The notes under the pieces were generated by a model. The model was not told where the DNA came from, did not search any database, and worked only from the letters and a program-made list of their open reading frames with translations. Shown one piece after another: positions 26,311 to 34,759 of a DNA stretch of 60,760 nt. Position 1 is the first letter of the stretch. Each line of letters opens with the position of its first letter. Position numbers and translations under genes: made by a program. This DNA is from Treponema sp. (GTDB lineage Bacteria; Spirochaetota; Spirochaetia; Treponematales; Breznakiellaceae), in NCBI GenBank assembly GCA_012517385.1, contig JAAYUZ010000117.1:1-60760 (forward strand). Direction: 5' to 3'.

Positions 26311-27327
26311 CTACTTAAAACTGGTGACCAACTTCTTCATTTCACTAAATACCGGCTTTGGATTCTTTTTTGCATCAAAGGGATGGGCACTGCCATAACC
26401 GGCAAAGGTACCGGGTATCCAGCTATAGGCATCGGTATAACCCCATAGCATGAAACAGGAGACCTGTTCTTCTCTGGCAATCCGCAGGAGGTCCAGATAT
26501 ACCTTTTGTTGGGCCGCTTCTTTCTCAGGGGTTACCGGCAACTTAATTCGTACATCAACTTCGGTAAAAGAAACTGAGAGTCCCAGGTCTCGGAATCTTT
26601 TAATATTTGCCCTCAGGGCCTGCTCATTGATTGGTTGTTCCGCCATGACATGCAACTGAAATCCTACTCCGTCAATCGGTATCTTCCGATCTACCATATC
26701 CTTAACCAGCTTATAAAAGGCATCCCCCTTGGTGGTTCCGGCATAATCATTGTTATAATCATTTAAGATGAGTTTAACCGATGGGTCCGCCTGGCGGGCT
26801 GTTTTAAAAGCCATATCAATGTACTCAGGCCCTATGGTTTTCATCCAGATAGAATTTCGTAATACTCCGTTATCATCAATCACTTCATTGCAGACATCGT
26901 ATTCATAAAACTTACCATTATACCTGGTGAGAACCTGGGTAATAGTGTCCTGTAAAATCTGGATTGCTTTATTCTTATCTGAAAGATTATTGATAAAGGG
27001 CGGGTTTTGATTGTGCCAAACGAAGGTATGGCCCCGCAGTTTCATGTTATTTGCTTCTGCGAACTGGACTAATTTGTCTGGATCGGACCAGTTCCAAAAG
27101 GTTTCAGTGGGTCGCAGGTACTGCAGCTTCATAATATTCTCGGGGACCAGAATATTAAAATTATCCTGTACCAGTTTCGTATCCTTTGGATCCAGGAGGT
27201 CGCTTGGGCGTACGGCCACGCCAAGGAGAAACTGCTTAGTATCTGCGATTTTCCGCATAGTTGGTGAAAAACAGGAAAGAAGGATAAATGATGAAACTAA
27301 AATCATAAACCAATGTTGTGTTTTCAT
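26311..27327 (-). CDS. Secreted endo-1,4-beta-xylanase, GH10 lipoprotein
   Basis: A 338-residue glycoside hydrolase family 10 enzyme with a lipoprotein signal (lipobox LLSC, Cys19). It cleaves xylan backbones with retention. Catalytic residues are visible: acid/base E148 in YDVCNEVIDD and nucleophile E256 in SFTEVDVR. Other GH10 motifs are RGHTFVWHNQNP and VGFQLHVMAE, and WGYTDAYSW near the end. No carbohydrate-binding module is attached. It is divergent from the GH16 gene, suggesting a small plant or fungal polysaccharide locus. Confidence 0.95.
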   Translation of the reverse strand: MKTQHWFMILVSSFILLSCFSPTMRKIADTKQFLLGVAVRPSDLLDPKDTKLVQDNFNILVPENIMKLQYLRPTETFWNWSDPDKLVQFAEANNMKLRGHTFVWHNQNPPFINNLSDKNKAIQILQDTITQVLTRYNGKFYEYDVCNEVIDDNGVLRNSIWMKTIGPEYIDMAFKTARQADPSVKLILNDYNNDYAGTTKGDAFYKLVKDMVDRKIPIDGVGFQLHVMAEQPINEQALRANIKRFRDLGLSVSFTEVDVRIKLPVTPEKEAAQQKVYLDLLRIAREEQVSCFMLWGYTDAYSWIPGTFAGYGSAHPFDAKKNPKPVFSEMKKLVTSFK

Positions 27328-27381
27328 GGGATAATCCTGCCACTGATTTACTTATCTGTAAAGCGATAATTTTCATTTACG

Positions 27382-27410
27382 TTGACAGTTTTACTTATTC
27401 CTCCTAGATT
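27382..27410 (+). promoter_or_regulatory. Sigma-70 promoter of the GH16 gene
   Basis: TTGACA, a 17-base spacer and TAGATT. Confidence 0.6.
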
Positions 27411-27433
27411 TCTTATAGTGAGGTAGTACCCCT

Positions 27434-28261
27434 ATGAAAAACGACTGTGTTATGAAGTCTTTGCTCTATGTGGCATTATTTGCCATATTTTTCATCAATA
27501 TGTCCTGTGCTTCTTCTGTTCCTGATCCAGGGACTGCTCAGGTCCCTCCGGGCTATAAACTTGTATGGCAAGATGAGTTTAACTATTCAGGAGCCCCTGA
27601 TCCCGATAAATGGGGGTATTCCCTGGGCGGTAATGGCTGGGGGAATGGTGAGGCCCAGTTTTATACGGATAAGCGGACCAATTCTTTTGTTGATAAGGGA
27701 ATCCTGACTATTAAAGCCCGTAATGAAAATGGACTCTGGACCAGCGCCCGTATAAAGACCCAGTATAAGGCGGACTGGACCTACGGATATATTGAAATTC
27801 GAGCGAAGCTCCCTAAAGGTGTTGGGACCTGGCCTGCCATCTGGATGCTCCCCACCTTTGATGCTTATGGCGGTTGGCCCCGGTCTGGTGAAATTGATAT
27901 CATGGAACATGTGGGTTTTGATCCCGATGTTGTCCATACGACGGTACATACCCTTGCCTATAATCACAAAATTGGGACCCAGAAAAATCAGCATGAAAAA
28001 ATTCCAGGCGTCACCGATGGGTTTCACATTTATGCGATTCTTTGGGACGAAAATGCGATTCAATGGTTTATTGATGGAAAGCCCTTCTTTAAGTTTGATA
28101 ACGAGCATAAGACTTCCGCAGAATGGCCCTTTGATAAACCCTTTTACCTTATTATCAATCTTGCCATGGGTGGTTCCTGGGGCGGCCAGAAAGGGATAGA
28201 TCCGAAACTTAAAGAGGCTCAACTAGACGTAGATTATGTCCGGGTATATCAGAAATTATAA
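27434..28261 (+). CDS. Secreted beta-glucanase, GH16 lipoprotein
   Basis: A 275-residue family 16 glycoside hydrolase with a lipoprotein-type signal (NMSC, Cys25). The active-site strand GEIDIMEHVG gives nucleophile E153, D155 and acid/base E158. The extra Met in ExDxME is typical of the laminarinase/beta-1,3-glucanase branch rather than lichenases. The conserved TWPAIWMLP and the YYLIINLAMGGSWGG-type end (here FYLIINLAMGGSWGG) support this. It likely hydrolyses beta-1,3- or mixed-linkage glucans at the cell surface. The stop overlaps the convergent next gene by 13 bases. Confidence 0.95.
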   Translation: MKNDCVMKSLLYVALFAIFFINMSCASSVPDPGTAQVPPGYKLVWQDEFNYSGAPDPDKWGYSLGGNGWGNGEAQFYTDKRTNSFVDKGILTIKARNENGLWTSARIKTQYKADWTYGYIEIRAKLPKGVGTWPAIWMLPTFDAYGGWPRSGEIDIMEHVGFDPDVVHTTVHTLAYNHKIGTQKNQHEKIPGVTDGFHIYAILWDENAIQWFIDGKPFFKFDNEHKTSAEWPFDKPFYLIINLAMGGSWGGQKGIDPKLKEAQLDVDYVRVYQKL

Positions 28262-28923
28262 TTAATTTCGAGTTCTACCCCCGGTCCTTGTCTGGGATTG
28301 GGGGGATTGTAGCTTAGGGAAACCTGTTTCTGCAGAAGGGGGAAAAAAGCTCCCTGCAGGATTTGTGTCATACTTTCTTCAGCTAACCGTGAACTCACAC
28401 CGGCCAGGCATCTTATTTTTAGCCGATCCTTCTCATTTTCATGGAGGGCTTGAAGACTTATTGTATCTGAAATAGTAAACAGGCTTGCAAAAATGTCGGA
28501 AATACAGATTGCTAAAATAAGGGCTGTCTGAGTATCCAGAGTATGGTTAACAGTGTCATGTTCGGAAGAGGTTAAGACGTTCTCAAATTGCAGACTCCCG
28601 GGGGGAAGGCCAAATTCCTGGGGGGATGTGATGAATGCCAGAAGAATATCATGGAGGGTAATCTCCGAAATGTTTGAGCCCATTGAATGGATGTGGTCGT
28701 CTATATAAGAAAGTATTTTTATCCTGCGTCGCAGACTCGACCTGTCGCCCCCTGAAGAAGTATCCATATCGACAATGCTTAATAGCAGCTGATTGGTACT
28801 GCGATGATGAAACTCCAGAGCCTTAAGTTGTTTTTCCAGATTTGAAACCTGCTGCAACAACCTGTTTTGCGATTCCCGGCATTCCTTTAACTCCTGTTCA
28901 ACTTTTTCTATAGTTTCACCCAT
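28249..28923 (-). CDS. Degenerate histidine-kinase-like protein with coiled coil
   Basis: A 224-residue protein. Residues 1-40 are a heptad coiled coil (EKVEQELKECRESQNRLLQQ). EFHHRSTNQLLLSIVDMD then resembles the HisKA_2 H-box (compare EVHHRIKNNMSVIASLLSL in the 37852 kinase), followed by a RIKILSYIDDHIHS helix. The last 110 residues have the spacing of a HATPase fold (ALILAICISDIFASLF for the N-box helix), but the usual ATP-binding Asn and glycine boxes are not seen. I read it as a pseudokinase or phosphotransfer protein; this is inference from pattern, not a firm family match. The ATG has GGGAGGGG upstream. Confidence 0.55.
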   Translation of the reverse strand: MGETIEKVEQELKECRESQNRLLQQVSNLEKQLKALEFHHRSTNQLLLSIVDMDTSSGGDRSSLRRRIKILSYIDDHIHSMGSNISEITLHDILLAFITSPQEFGLPPGSLQFENVLTSSEHDTVNHTLDTQTALILAICISDIFASLFTISDTISLQALHENEKDRLKIRCLAGVSSRLAEESMTQILQGAFFPLLQKQVSLSYNPPNPRQGPGVELEINYNF

Positions 28924-28947
28924 GGTTCCCCTCCCATTGGCGGCTTC

Positions 28948-30054
28948 TTAATCAAGCACAATTAATTCATAGTCCTGTCTTCCTAATCCTATGTGTTCTG
29001 CATAATCAAGACCAAGTTTCCAATTGGTATGAGGCTGTGCCAGGGTAAACCGGTCCCCCTGTTCAGCATGGCCGATACAGCTTGCGCGGTTAATCGGTGC
29101 CTGGTTAATCAGATCCACCGATGCCCGGTCCAGGGCGACGGGATCAAAGCTGGCGGCGATACCAATATCTCCCACAATAGGAACATCGTTCATGGACCAG
29201 CAGTCACAGTTGGGGGACACATTCATAATAAAATTGATATGAAAGGTTTGCCTGTTTTTAATTACCGCCAGGGCATACTCGGCAATTTTTTCCTGGGCAC
29301 CTACTGAATCCCACTGGGGTTGGGCTGCATCGTACATGCAGACCGCAACACATTGGCCGCAGCCCACGCATCGATTGTAATCAATTAACGCTTTTTTGTT
29401 TTCCAGATGGATTGCATCCTGGGCACAATTTTTTACACAGATACCGCAGCCAATACAGTGTTCAAGGTTGATTTTTGGCTGGCCATTGGAGTGCATTTCC
29501 ATTTTTCCGCCGATAGAGCCTGAGCCCATGCCCAGATTTTTTATGGCCCCTCCAAAACCGGTCAGTTCATGGCCCTTAAAGTGGTTCATCGAAATAAGCA
29601 CATCACTTTCTGCGATGGCTGAACCGATCTTTGCGGTCCTGCAATGTTTTTGGTTAATCTCGATTTCCCTGTATTCGGTGCCTTTGATACCATCGGCAAT
29701 AATGACCGGACACCCCGTAGCAATTGGGTTAAACCCGTTTTCAAAGGCGCTTTCGATATGATCCACCCCATTGGCTCTGCGGCCCTTGTAGAGGGTATTC
29801 GAATCGGTAAGAAAGGGCAGGGCTCCCTGTTTTTTAAGGATCTGAACCAGCCGAAGCACATAATTGGGCCTTATATAGGCCAGGTTTCCCGGCTCACCGA
29901 AGTGGATTTTGATGGCTGTTAGCTTTTTCTCAAAGTCGATGTTGAGAAGGCCCGCCTTCTTTACAAGGATTTCGAATTTGTCCAGAAGATTTTTACCTGG
30001 TCTTGTCCGCAGATTGGTCAGATACACCACAGGTTTTTCTATAGAATTATGCAT
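28948..30054 (-). CDS. DUF362 protein with two 4Fe-4S clusters
   Basis: A 368-residue protein. The DUF362 domain (about 30-190 and again after 250) shows IKIHFGEPGNLAYIRP, the DSNTLYKGRRANG motif and MNHFKGHELTGFGGAIKNLGMG. Inserted at about 195-245 is a ferredoxin pair: CIGCGICVKNC and CVGCGQCVAVC. An extra Cys pair occurs in PNCDCW. The family is an Fe-S protein of unknown reaction, common in anaerobes. No signal peptide. It lies 24 bases before the pseudokinase gene on the same strand. Confidence 0.9.
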   Translation of the reverse strand: MHNSIEKPVVYLTNLRTRPGKNLLDKFEILVKKAGLLNIDFEKKLTAIKIHFGEPGNLAYIRPNYVLRLVQILKKQGALPFLTDSNTLYKGRRANGVDHIESAFENGFNPIATGCPVIIADGIKGTEYREIEINQKHCRTAKIGSAIAESDVLISMNHFKGHELTGFGGAIKNLGMGSGSIGGKMEMHSNGQPKINLEHCIGCGICVKNCAQDAIHLENKKALIDYNRCVGCGQCVAVCMYDAAQPQWDSVGAQEKIAEYALAVIKNRQTFHINFIMNVSPNCDCWSMNDVPIVGDIGIAASFDPVALDRASVDLINQAPINRASCIGHAEQGDRFTLAQPHTNWKLGLDYAEHIGLGRQDYELIVLD

Positions 30055-30153
30055 ATATTGATAATAGGGTGCTGATTATAATTTGTAAAGAGGTGAGTTT
30101 TTTCTGAAAGTAACAGACTTTTGCTGAATTTCCTCAGTTTATCAAAATTTTGC

Positions 30154-30182
30154 TTGCATTTTTTTAAAAGTGGATTTATAGT
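30154..30182 (+). promoter_or_regulatory. Sigma-70 promoter of the sugar ABC operon
   Basis: TTGCAT, a 17-base spacer and TATAGT. A degenerate fragment of hairpin C of the 150-bp element (gaaagtaacagacttttgc) lies just upstream at 30106-30124. Confidence 0.65.
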
Positions 30183-30204
30183 GTTACTAACAAGCGTTAG
30201 TAAC
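30183..30204 (+). promoter_or_regulatory. Perfect 22-bp palindromic operator at the transcription start
   Basis: GTTACTAAC, four bases AAGC, then GTTAGTAAC. It starts directly after the -10 box, so a bound protein would block initiation. The LacI-family gene of the same cluster (33689) is the likely partner. Confidence 0.75.
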
Positions 30205-30269
30205 GCATATATTCAGGTTGCAGGCGCTATGCTTACGCGCCAAACCTAAAAAAGCGAATGGAGGTACCT

Positions 30270-31577
30270 ATGAAAAGGCTTACAATGACGATTGTCATGG
30301 CCGCTGCGGTATTCGGTCTGGTCTATGCAGGAGGCGGGACCGAAAAGGCTTCAACTGGCACGGGTGGTCAAAAGACCATCAATTTCCTGGCCGTTTGGGG
30401 CGGACAGGAAGCGGAAGTATTCAAGGCAATGGTAAAACCCTTTGAGGAGCGGACGGGGATAAAAGTTGAATTGGAAGCCACCCGGGACCTCGATGCGGTT
30501 ATTACTACCCGGGTAGAGGCGGGGAATCCTCCTGATGTGGCAGGTCTTCCCGGTCCTGGTAAACTGGTCGAGCTGGCTAAAGCGGGCAAACTGGTAGACC
30601 TGTCTCAGGTGCTGGACATGGCTGAATTTGATAAAAACTATTCAGCCGGCTGGAAAGCCCTCGGGACTGTAGATGGCAAACTTTATGGTATTTTTACCAA
30701 GGCAGCCATTAAGGGTCTTGTCTGGTATAATCCCAAGACATTTAAGGCCGGAGGCATTACACCTCCGTCCAATACGTGGACCTGGAATGGCATGATGGCC
30801 TATTCCAAACAGGCTATTGATAAGGGCCTTGCTCCCTGGGCGATTGGTGTAGAAAGCGGTGCTGCTTCCGGCTGGGTAGGGACAGACTGGCTTGAAAATA
30901 TATTCCTGCGCGTAAATGGCCCCGACAAATATAAGGAATGGTATGAGGGCAAACTGGCCTGGACCAGCCCGGAAGTTCGGAAAGCCTGGGAAATCTGGGG
31001 CCAGATTATTGCGGATCCCAAAATGATCTATGGCGGTTCAAACTATGTGAACTCTACCAATTTTGGAAATGCCCATGAACCCCTCTTTACCAATCCTCCC
31101 AAGGCACTGTTCCATCATCAGGCCAGTTTTATTCAGAGTTTTATCACCAATCAGTTCCCAAGCCTGAAACCTGTGGAAGACTTTGACTTTGTGGCCTTCC
31201 CCAGCATCGAACCTAAGTATGCAAAGGCGGTAGAAGGTGCAGCGGATGTTATCGGTGTATTTAAAAACACGCCAGAAGTCCGTGCATTTGTAAATTACCT
31301 GGCGAGTGCAGAAGCTCAAGCCTATTGGGCTGCCGGGACCGGTGCTTTGGCAACCAACAAGAATGTATCCCTGGTCTTCTATCCCGATGCACTCACGAAA
31401 CGGGCTGCGGATATCATGAATAAGGCAGAAATTGTTGTCTTTGATGCATCGGATATGATGAAACCCGAAATGAATGCGGCCTTCTGGTCTGCGGTGGTCA
31501 GCTATATCGAAAATCCAAAGAACCTGGATTCCATCCTGGCCGGCCTCGAAAAGGTCCGCAAGGATGCTTATAAATAA
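30270..31577 (+). CDS. Sugar ABC transporter substrate-binding protein
   Basis: A 435-residue extracellular solute-binding protein (family 1). GGAGG lies 5 bases before ATG 30270; an in-frame ATG at 30258 overlaps that site. The signal peptide ends in VYA-GGG without a lipobox Cys. INFLAVWGGQEAEVFKAMVKPFEERTG and GNPPDVAGLPGPGKLVELAKAGKLVDL are typical of oligosaccharide-binding proteins of this group. It pairs with the two permeases downstream; no ATPase gene is present, so a shared MsmK-type ATPase elsewhere is expected. A 150-bp hairpin element separates it from the permeases. Confidence 0.9.
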   Translation: MKRLTMTIVMAAAVFGLVYAGGGTEKASTGTGGQKTINFLAVWGGQEAEVFKAMVKPFEERTGIKVELEATRDLDAVITTRVEAGNPPDVAGLPGPGKLVELAKAGKLVDLSQVLDMAEFDKNYSAGWKALGTVDGKLYGIFTKAAIKGLVWYNPKTFKAGGITPPSNTWTWNGMMAYSKQAIDKGLAPWAIGVESGAASGWVGTDWLENIFLRVNGPDKYKEWYEGKLAWTSPEVRKAWEIWGQIIADPKMIYGGSNYVNSTNFGNAHEPLFTNPPKALFHHQASFIQSFITNQFPSLKPVEDFDFVAFPSIEPKYAKAVEGAADVIGVFKNTPEVRAFVNYLASAEAQAYWAAGTGALATNKNVSLVFYPDALTKRAADIMNKAEIVVFDASDMMKPEMNAAFWSAVVSYIENPKNLDSILAGLEKVRKDAYK

Positions 31578-31578
31578 T

Positions 31579-31727
31579 GAGGATTTTGCAAAAGTCTGTT
31601 ACTTTTGCAAAAACCTCTTGCAGTATTTTTACATTAACAATGTAACTATATATAGAATAGAAATAGTAAAAATACTGCCCGTACATCTAAGGTTGCTCTT
31701 TCAAAACTCCCTGAGTTTTGAAAGAGC
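31579..31727 (-). repeat. 150-bp three-hairpin dispersed element, copy 2 (inverted)
   Basis: Hairpin C at 31579-31617 (gaggattttgcaaaagtc ... acttttgcaaaaacctc), B arms at 31620-31632 and 31666-31678 (GCAGTATTTTTAC and its exact complement GTAAAAATACTGC), and hairpin A at 31695-31727. Order is reversed relative to copies 1 and 3. It begins one base after the binding-protein stop. A weaker GC hairpin follows at about 31755-31787. Confidence 0.85.
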
Positions 31728-31816
31728 CTCTGATAATAGGTAAAATAATAATAGGAAGCGCCGGAGCCTCCTGGGCTCGGCGTTTCTAGCCTGAATTTTG
31801 TAAAAGGCGGAAAAGC

Positions 31817-32797
31817 ATGCATGTCAACTATTTTGTAATTGCGGTTCTGGCAATAGCACTGATACCCCTCATTATATGGGCCTATTTAATTCTCACCGAG
31901 CTTATTGTATCCAGAACTTCCCGAAAGTTATCCAGAAACCTGCGGCCCTGGTTGTGGCTGCTGCCGACCCTTTCATTGCTTTTTGTCTTTCTCGTCTATC
32001 CTGCATTAAATACGGTATATTTAAGTTTTCTCGATGCAAAATCCGCCAATTTTGTCGGCTTTGCAAACTATCGCTATATTTTTACCGATCCCAACATGCT
32101 GATTGTGCTGCGAAATAATCTGCTCTGGCTGGTATTGTTTACACTGTTTTGTCTCTTTTTTGGGCTTCTTATTGCGCTTCTGGCGGACCGGGTTAAGTAT
32201 GAATCGGTAGCCAAGGCCTTTGTATTTTTACCCATGGCCATCTCCTTTGTTGCTGCGGGTGTCATCTGGAAGTTCATGTATGAATTCCGGCCGGCAGGTT
32301 CCCCCCAGATTGGTACGGTGAATGCGTTTCTGACCGCCATCAACCCTTCATTTGAGCCTAAGGCCTGGCTTTTCGACCGTTCGACCAACAATCTCGCCCT
32401 CATCATAGTCGGTATCTGGATGTGGACCGGCTTTGCCATGGTCATACTTTCTGCGGGACTTAAAGGAATCAGCGAGGATCTCCTGGAAGCTGCCCGTATC
32501 GATGGGGCAGGGGAGTTTACCATCTTTTTTAAAATAATCCTTCCACTTTTGCTTCCGACCATTACCGTGGTTGCCACCACGCTCATTATAAATGTTCTTA
32601 AGATATTTGATATCGTCTATGTTATGACCAACGGGAACCTGGGAACCGAGGTTATTGCAAACCGGATGTATAAGGAAATGTTCAATTACCGAAACTATGG
32701 CCGGGCGAGCGCCATCGCGACACTCCTGCTTTTGGCCATAATTCCGGTCATGGTGATGAATATTAAGCGATTTAATGCGGAGGGCTCCCATGAGTAG
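31817..32797 (+). CDS. Sugar ABC transporter permease (MalF/UgpA-like)
   Basis: A 326-residue permease. An extra N-terminal helix (about 4-28) precedes the usual six. The ABC-contact (EAA) loop is EAARIDGAGEFTIFFKIILPLLLP. The segment WLLPTLSLLFVFLVYPALNTVYLSF is typical of this family. AAAGGCGG lies upstream of the ATG. It overlaps the next permease by 8 bases. Confidence 0.9.
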   Translation: MHVNYFVIAVLAIALIPLIIWAYLILTELIVSRTSRKLSRNLRPWLWLLPTLSLLFVFLVYPALNTVYLSFLDAKSANFVGFANYRYIFTDPNMLIVLRNNLLWLVLFTLFCLFFGLLIALLADRVKYESVAKAFVFLPMAISFVAAGVIWKFMYEFRPAGSPQIGTVNAFLTAINPSFEPKAWLFDRSTNNLALIIVGIWMWTGFAMVILSAGLKGISEDLLEAARIDGAGEFTIFFKIILPLLLPTITVVATTLIINVLKIFDIVYVMTNGNLGTEVIANRMYKEMFNYRNYGRASAIATLLLLAIIPVMVMNIKRFNAEGSHE

Positions 32798-33668
32798 GAG
32801 TAGGTCTATCAATTCACAAGAGTCCCGGTATAAAAAGGCTCTTGCATCAATCCCGCTCCATCTGGTGCTCATCCTGGCATGTGTGGTGTGGATGGTTCCT
32901 TCGGTGGGCCTCTTTATCAGCTCCTTCCGCCCTAAAAATCTCATTGCAATCAGCGGCTGGTGGGAAGCCCTGAAGAGTCCCTTTTCGTTTACCCTGGATA
33001 ACTATATCCACGTTATTTCCCAGGGAAACATGGGGCGGAGTTTTATCAACAGTCTGCTGATAGCGGTCCCTTCTACGATAATTCCGATTTTTATAGCCGC
33101 TGCCGCAGCCTATGCTTTTGCCTGGATGCGTTTCCCCCTGCGAAAAACCCTCTTCTTACTGGTGGTAGCCCTCATCGTGGTCCCTCTGCAGATGACCATG
33201 ATCCCCGTTCTACGGATCTTTAATGCCCTGGGCTTCACCGGAAGTTTTGCCGGTATATGGCTTGCCCACACCGCCTACGGGCTTCCCTTTGCGGTCTATC
33301 TATTGCGGAATTTTATTGCCCAGCTTCCAGGATCCATGATTGAATCCGCCGAGATCGATGGCGCATCCCACCCCCTTATCTTCCTTAAACTTATTCTTCC
33401 CACGTCCATACCCGCAATTTCTTCTCTGGCTATTTTTCAGTTTATGTGGGTGTGGAACGATCTGCTCATCGCTCTGGTCTATTTAGGTGGAACCCCCGAT
33501 GTGGCCCCCATGACGGTTACCATTGGGAACCTGGTTAACTCCTATGGCGGCGGCTGGGAATATCTTACTGCGGCAGCTTTTATTTCCATGGCATTACCCC
33601 TTGTGGTCTTCTTTGGTTTACAGCAATATTTTGTAAAGGGCGTTCTGGCCGGTTCGGTTAAGGAATAG
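32790..33668 (+). CDS. Sugar ABC transporter permease (MalG/UgpE-like)
   Basis: A 292-residue permease. The ATG at 32790 follows GGAGGG and overlaps the end of the first permease; a longer frame exists but lacks a ribosome site. The EAA loop is ESAEIDGASHPLIFLKLILPTSIP. The segment NSLLIAVPSTIIPIFIAAAAAYAFA is characteristic. It forms the membrane channel with the preceding gene. Confidence 0.9.
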   Translation: MSRSRSINSQESRYKKALASIPLHLVLILACVVWMVPSVGLFISSFRPKNLIAISGWWEALKSPFSFTLDNYIHVISQGNMGRSFINSLLIAVPSTIIPIFIAAAAAYAFAWMRFPLRKTLFLLVVALIVVPLQMTMIPVLRIFNALGFTGSFAGIWLAHTAYGLPFAVYLLRNFIAQLPGSMIESAEIDGASHPLIFLKLILPTSIPAISSLAIFQFMWVWNDLLIALVYLGGTPDVAPMTVTIGNLVNSYGGGWEYLTAAAFISMALPLVVFFGLQQYFVKGVLAGSVKE

Positions 33669-33688
33669 CCCCAGGGGATTGATGGCAG

Positions 33689-34759
33689 ATGAAAAAACGA
33701 ATAGTTTCAGCATCCGATGTGGCGAAGCTGGCTGGGGTGTCCCGGACGACGGTTTCTTTTATTCTGAATAATACTCCGGGAAAGCACATCAGTGAGGCCA
33801 CCCGTCAGCGGGTACTCCAGGCAGCCAGTGCATTGGAATATGTTCCCGATGAGGATGCGGTCAGCATAGCCCGGCGGACCCACTTTACCATCGGCTTTTT
33901 CATCAGCCATTCAAGTTCCATCTTTACCGATGCATATATAATCAGGTTGATTGATGGAATGGCTCTGGTGTTCAATAAGCACCGGTGCCGGCTGGTACTG
34001 CAGCCCCTGCGGCAGTCCCAGACGAATTATGTAGAACTGGTCCGTTCCCATTCGCTGGACGGTGTTATTCTCATCAATACCCATGTAAATGACCCCGGTA
34101 TCCTGGAACTGGAACAGGCCCAAATTCCGCTTGTGGTTATTGGCTCAATCCAGGGACTCCATATTCCCCAGGTTGATATTGATAATGCAGCCGCGGCCCG
34201 TGAAATGGCCGAATATCTTCTCTCTCTGGGGCACACTAAAATCGCGATGATTGTTCATGCTCCAATTTCATATTATGCCGCGGCCCATCGTCTGGAAGGG
34301 TATAGGGCTGCCATGGAAGCAGCGGGTTTAGAAATAAACCCCGAATACATCCGGATTGCAGATTTTACCGAAGCATCGGGGTATCGGGCCATGAGGGAAC
34401 TTTTAGACCTTAAAGACAGGCCTACGGCGGTGTTTGCAGGTAACGATGTGGTGGCCTATGGAGCCATGCAGGCAATCCAGGATGCGGGGCTCAGTATACC
34501 GGAAGATATTTCCCTGGCAGGCTTTGACGATGACTACCTGTCCCGGTACCTCAATCCGCCCCTTACAACGGTGACCCAGCTGGCAGCCGGGCTGGGAGAG
34601 GCGGCAGCACGACTTCTTTTAAAACAAATACTATCAACTTCTGATTCATCAACCCCAATAAATACAAAGTCCGATGAAACCGAAGGGCATAGAATCATAC
34701 TACCGACCGTACTTGCACAACGTGAATCTTGCAGGAGTGTACATCATGAGCAGCAATGA
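33689..34759 (+). CDS. LacI-family transcriptional regulator
   Basis: A 356-residue regulator. The helix-turn-helix (SASDVAKLAGVSRTTVSFILN, residues about 7-27) is followed by the hinge. The effector domain ends with SLAGFDDDYLSRYLNPPLTTV. Set between the transporter and the phosphorylase, it probably controls the cluster through the palindrome at 30183. The C-terminus runs about 14 bases into the phosphorylase start. Ligand is likely the imported disaccharide or a breakdown product (inference). Confidence 0.88.
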   Translation: MKKRIVSASDVAKLAGVSRTTVSFILNNTPGKHISEATRQRVLQAASALEYVPDEDAVSIARRTHFTIGFFISHSSSIFTDAYIIRLIDGMALVFNKHRCRLVLQPLRQSQTNYVELVRSHSLDGVILINTHVNDPGILELEQAQIPLVVIGSIQGLHIPQVDIDNAAAAREMAEYLLSLGHTKIAMIVHAPISYYAAAHRLEGYRAAMEAAGLEINPEYIRIADFTEASGYRAMRELLDLKDRPTAVFAGNDVVAYGAMQAIQDAGLSIPEDISLAGFDDDYLSRYLNPPLTTVTQLAAGLGEAAARLLLKQILSTSDSSTPINTKSDETEGHRIILPTVLAQRESCRSVHHEQQ

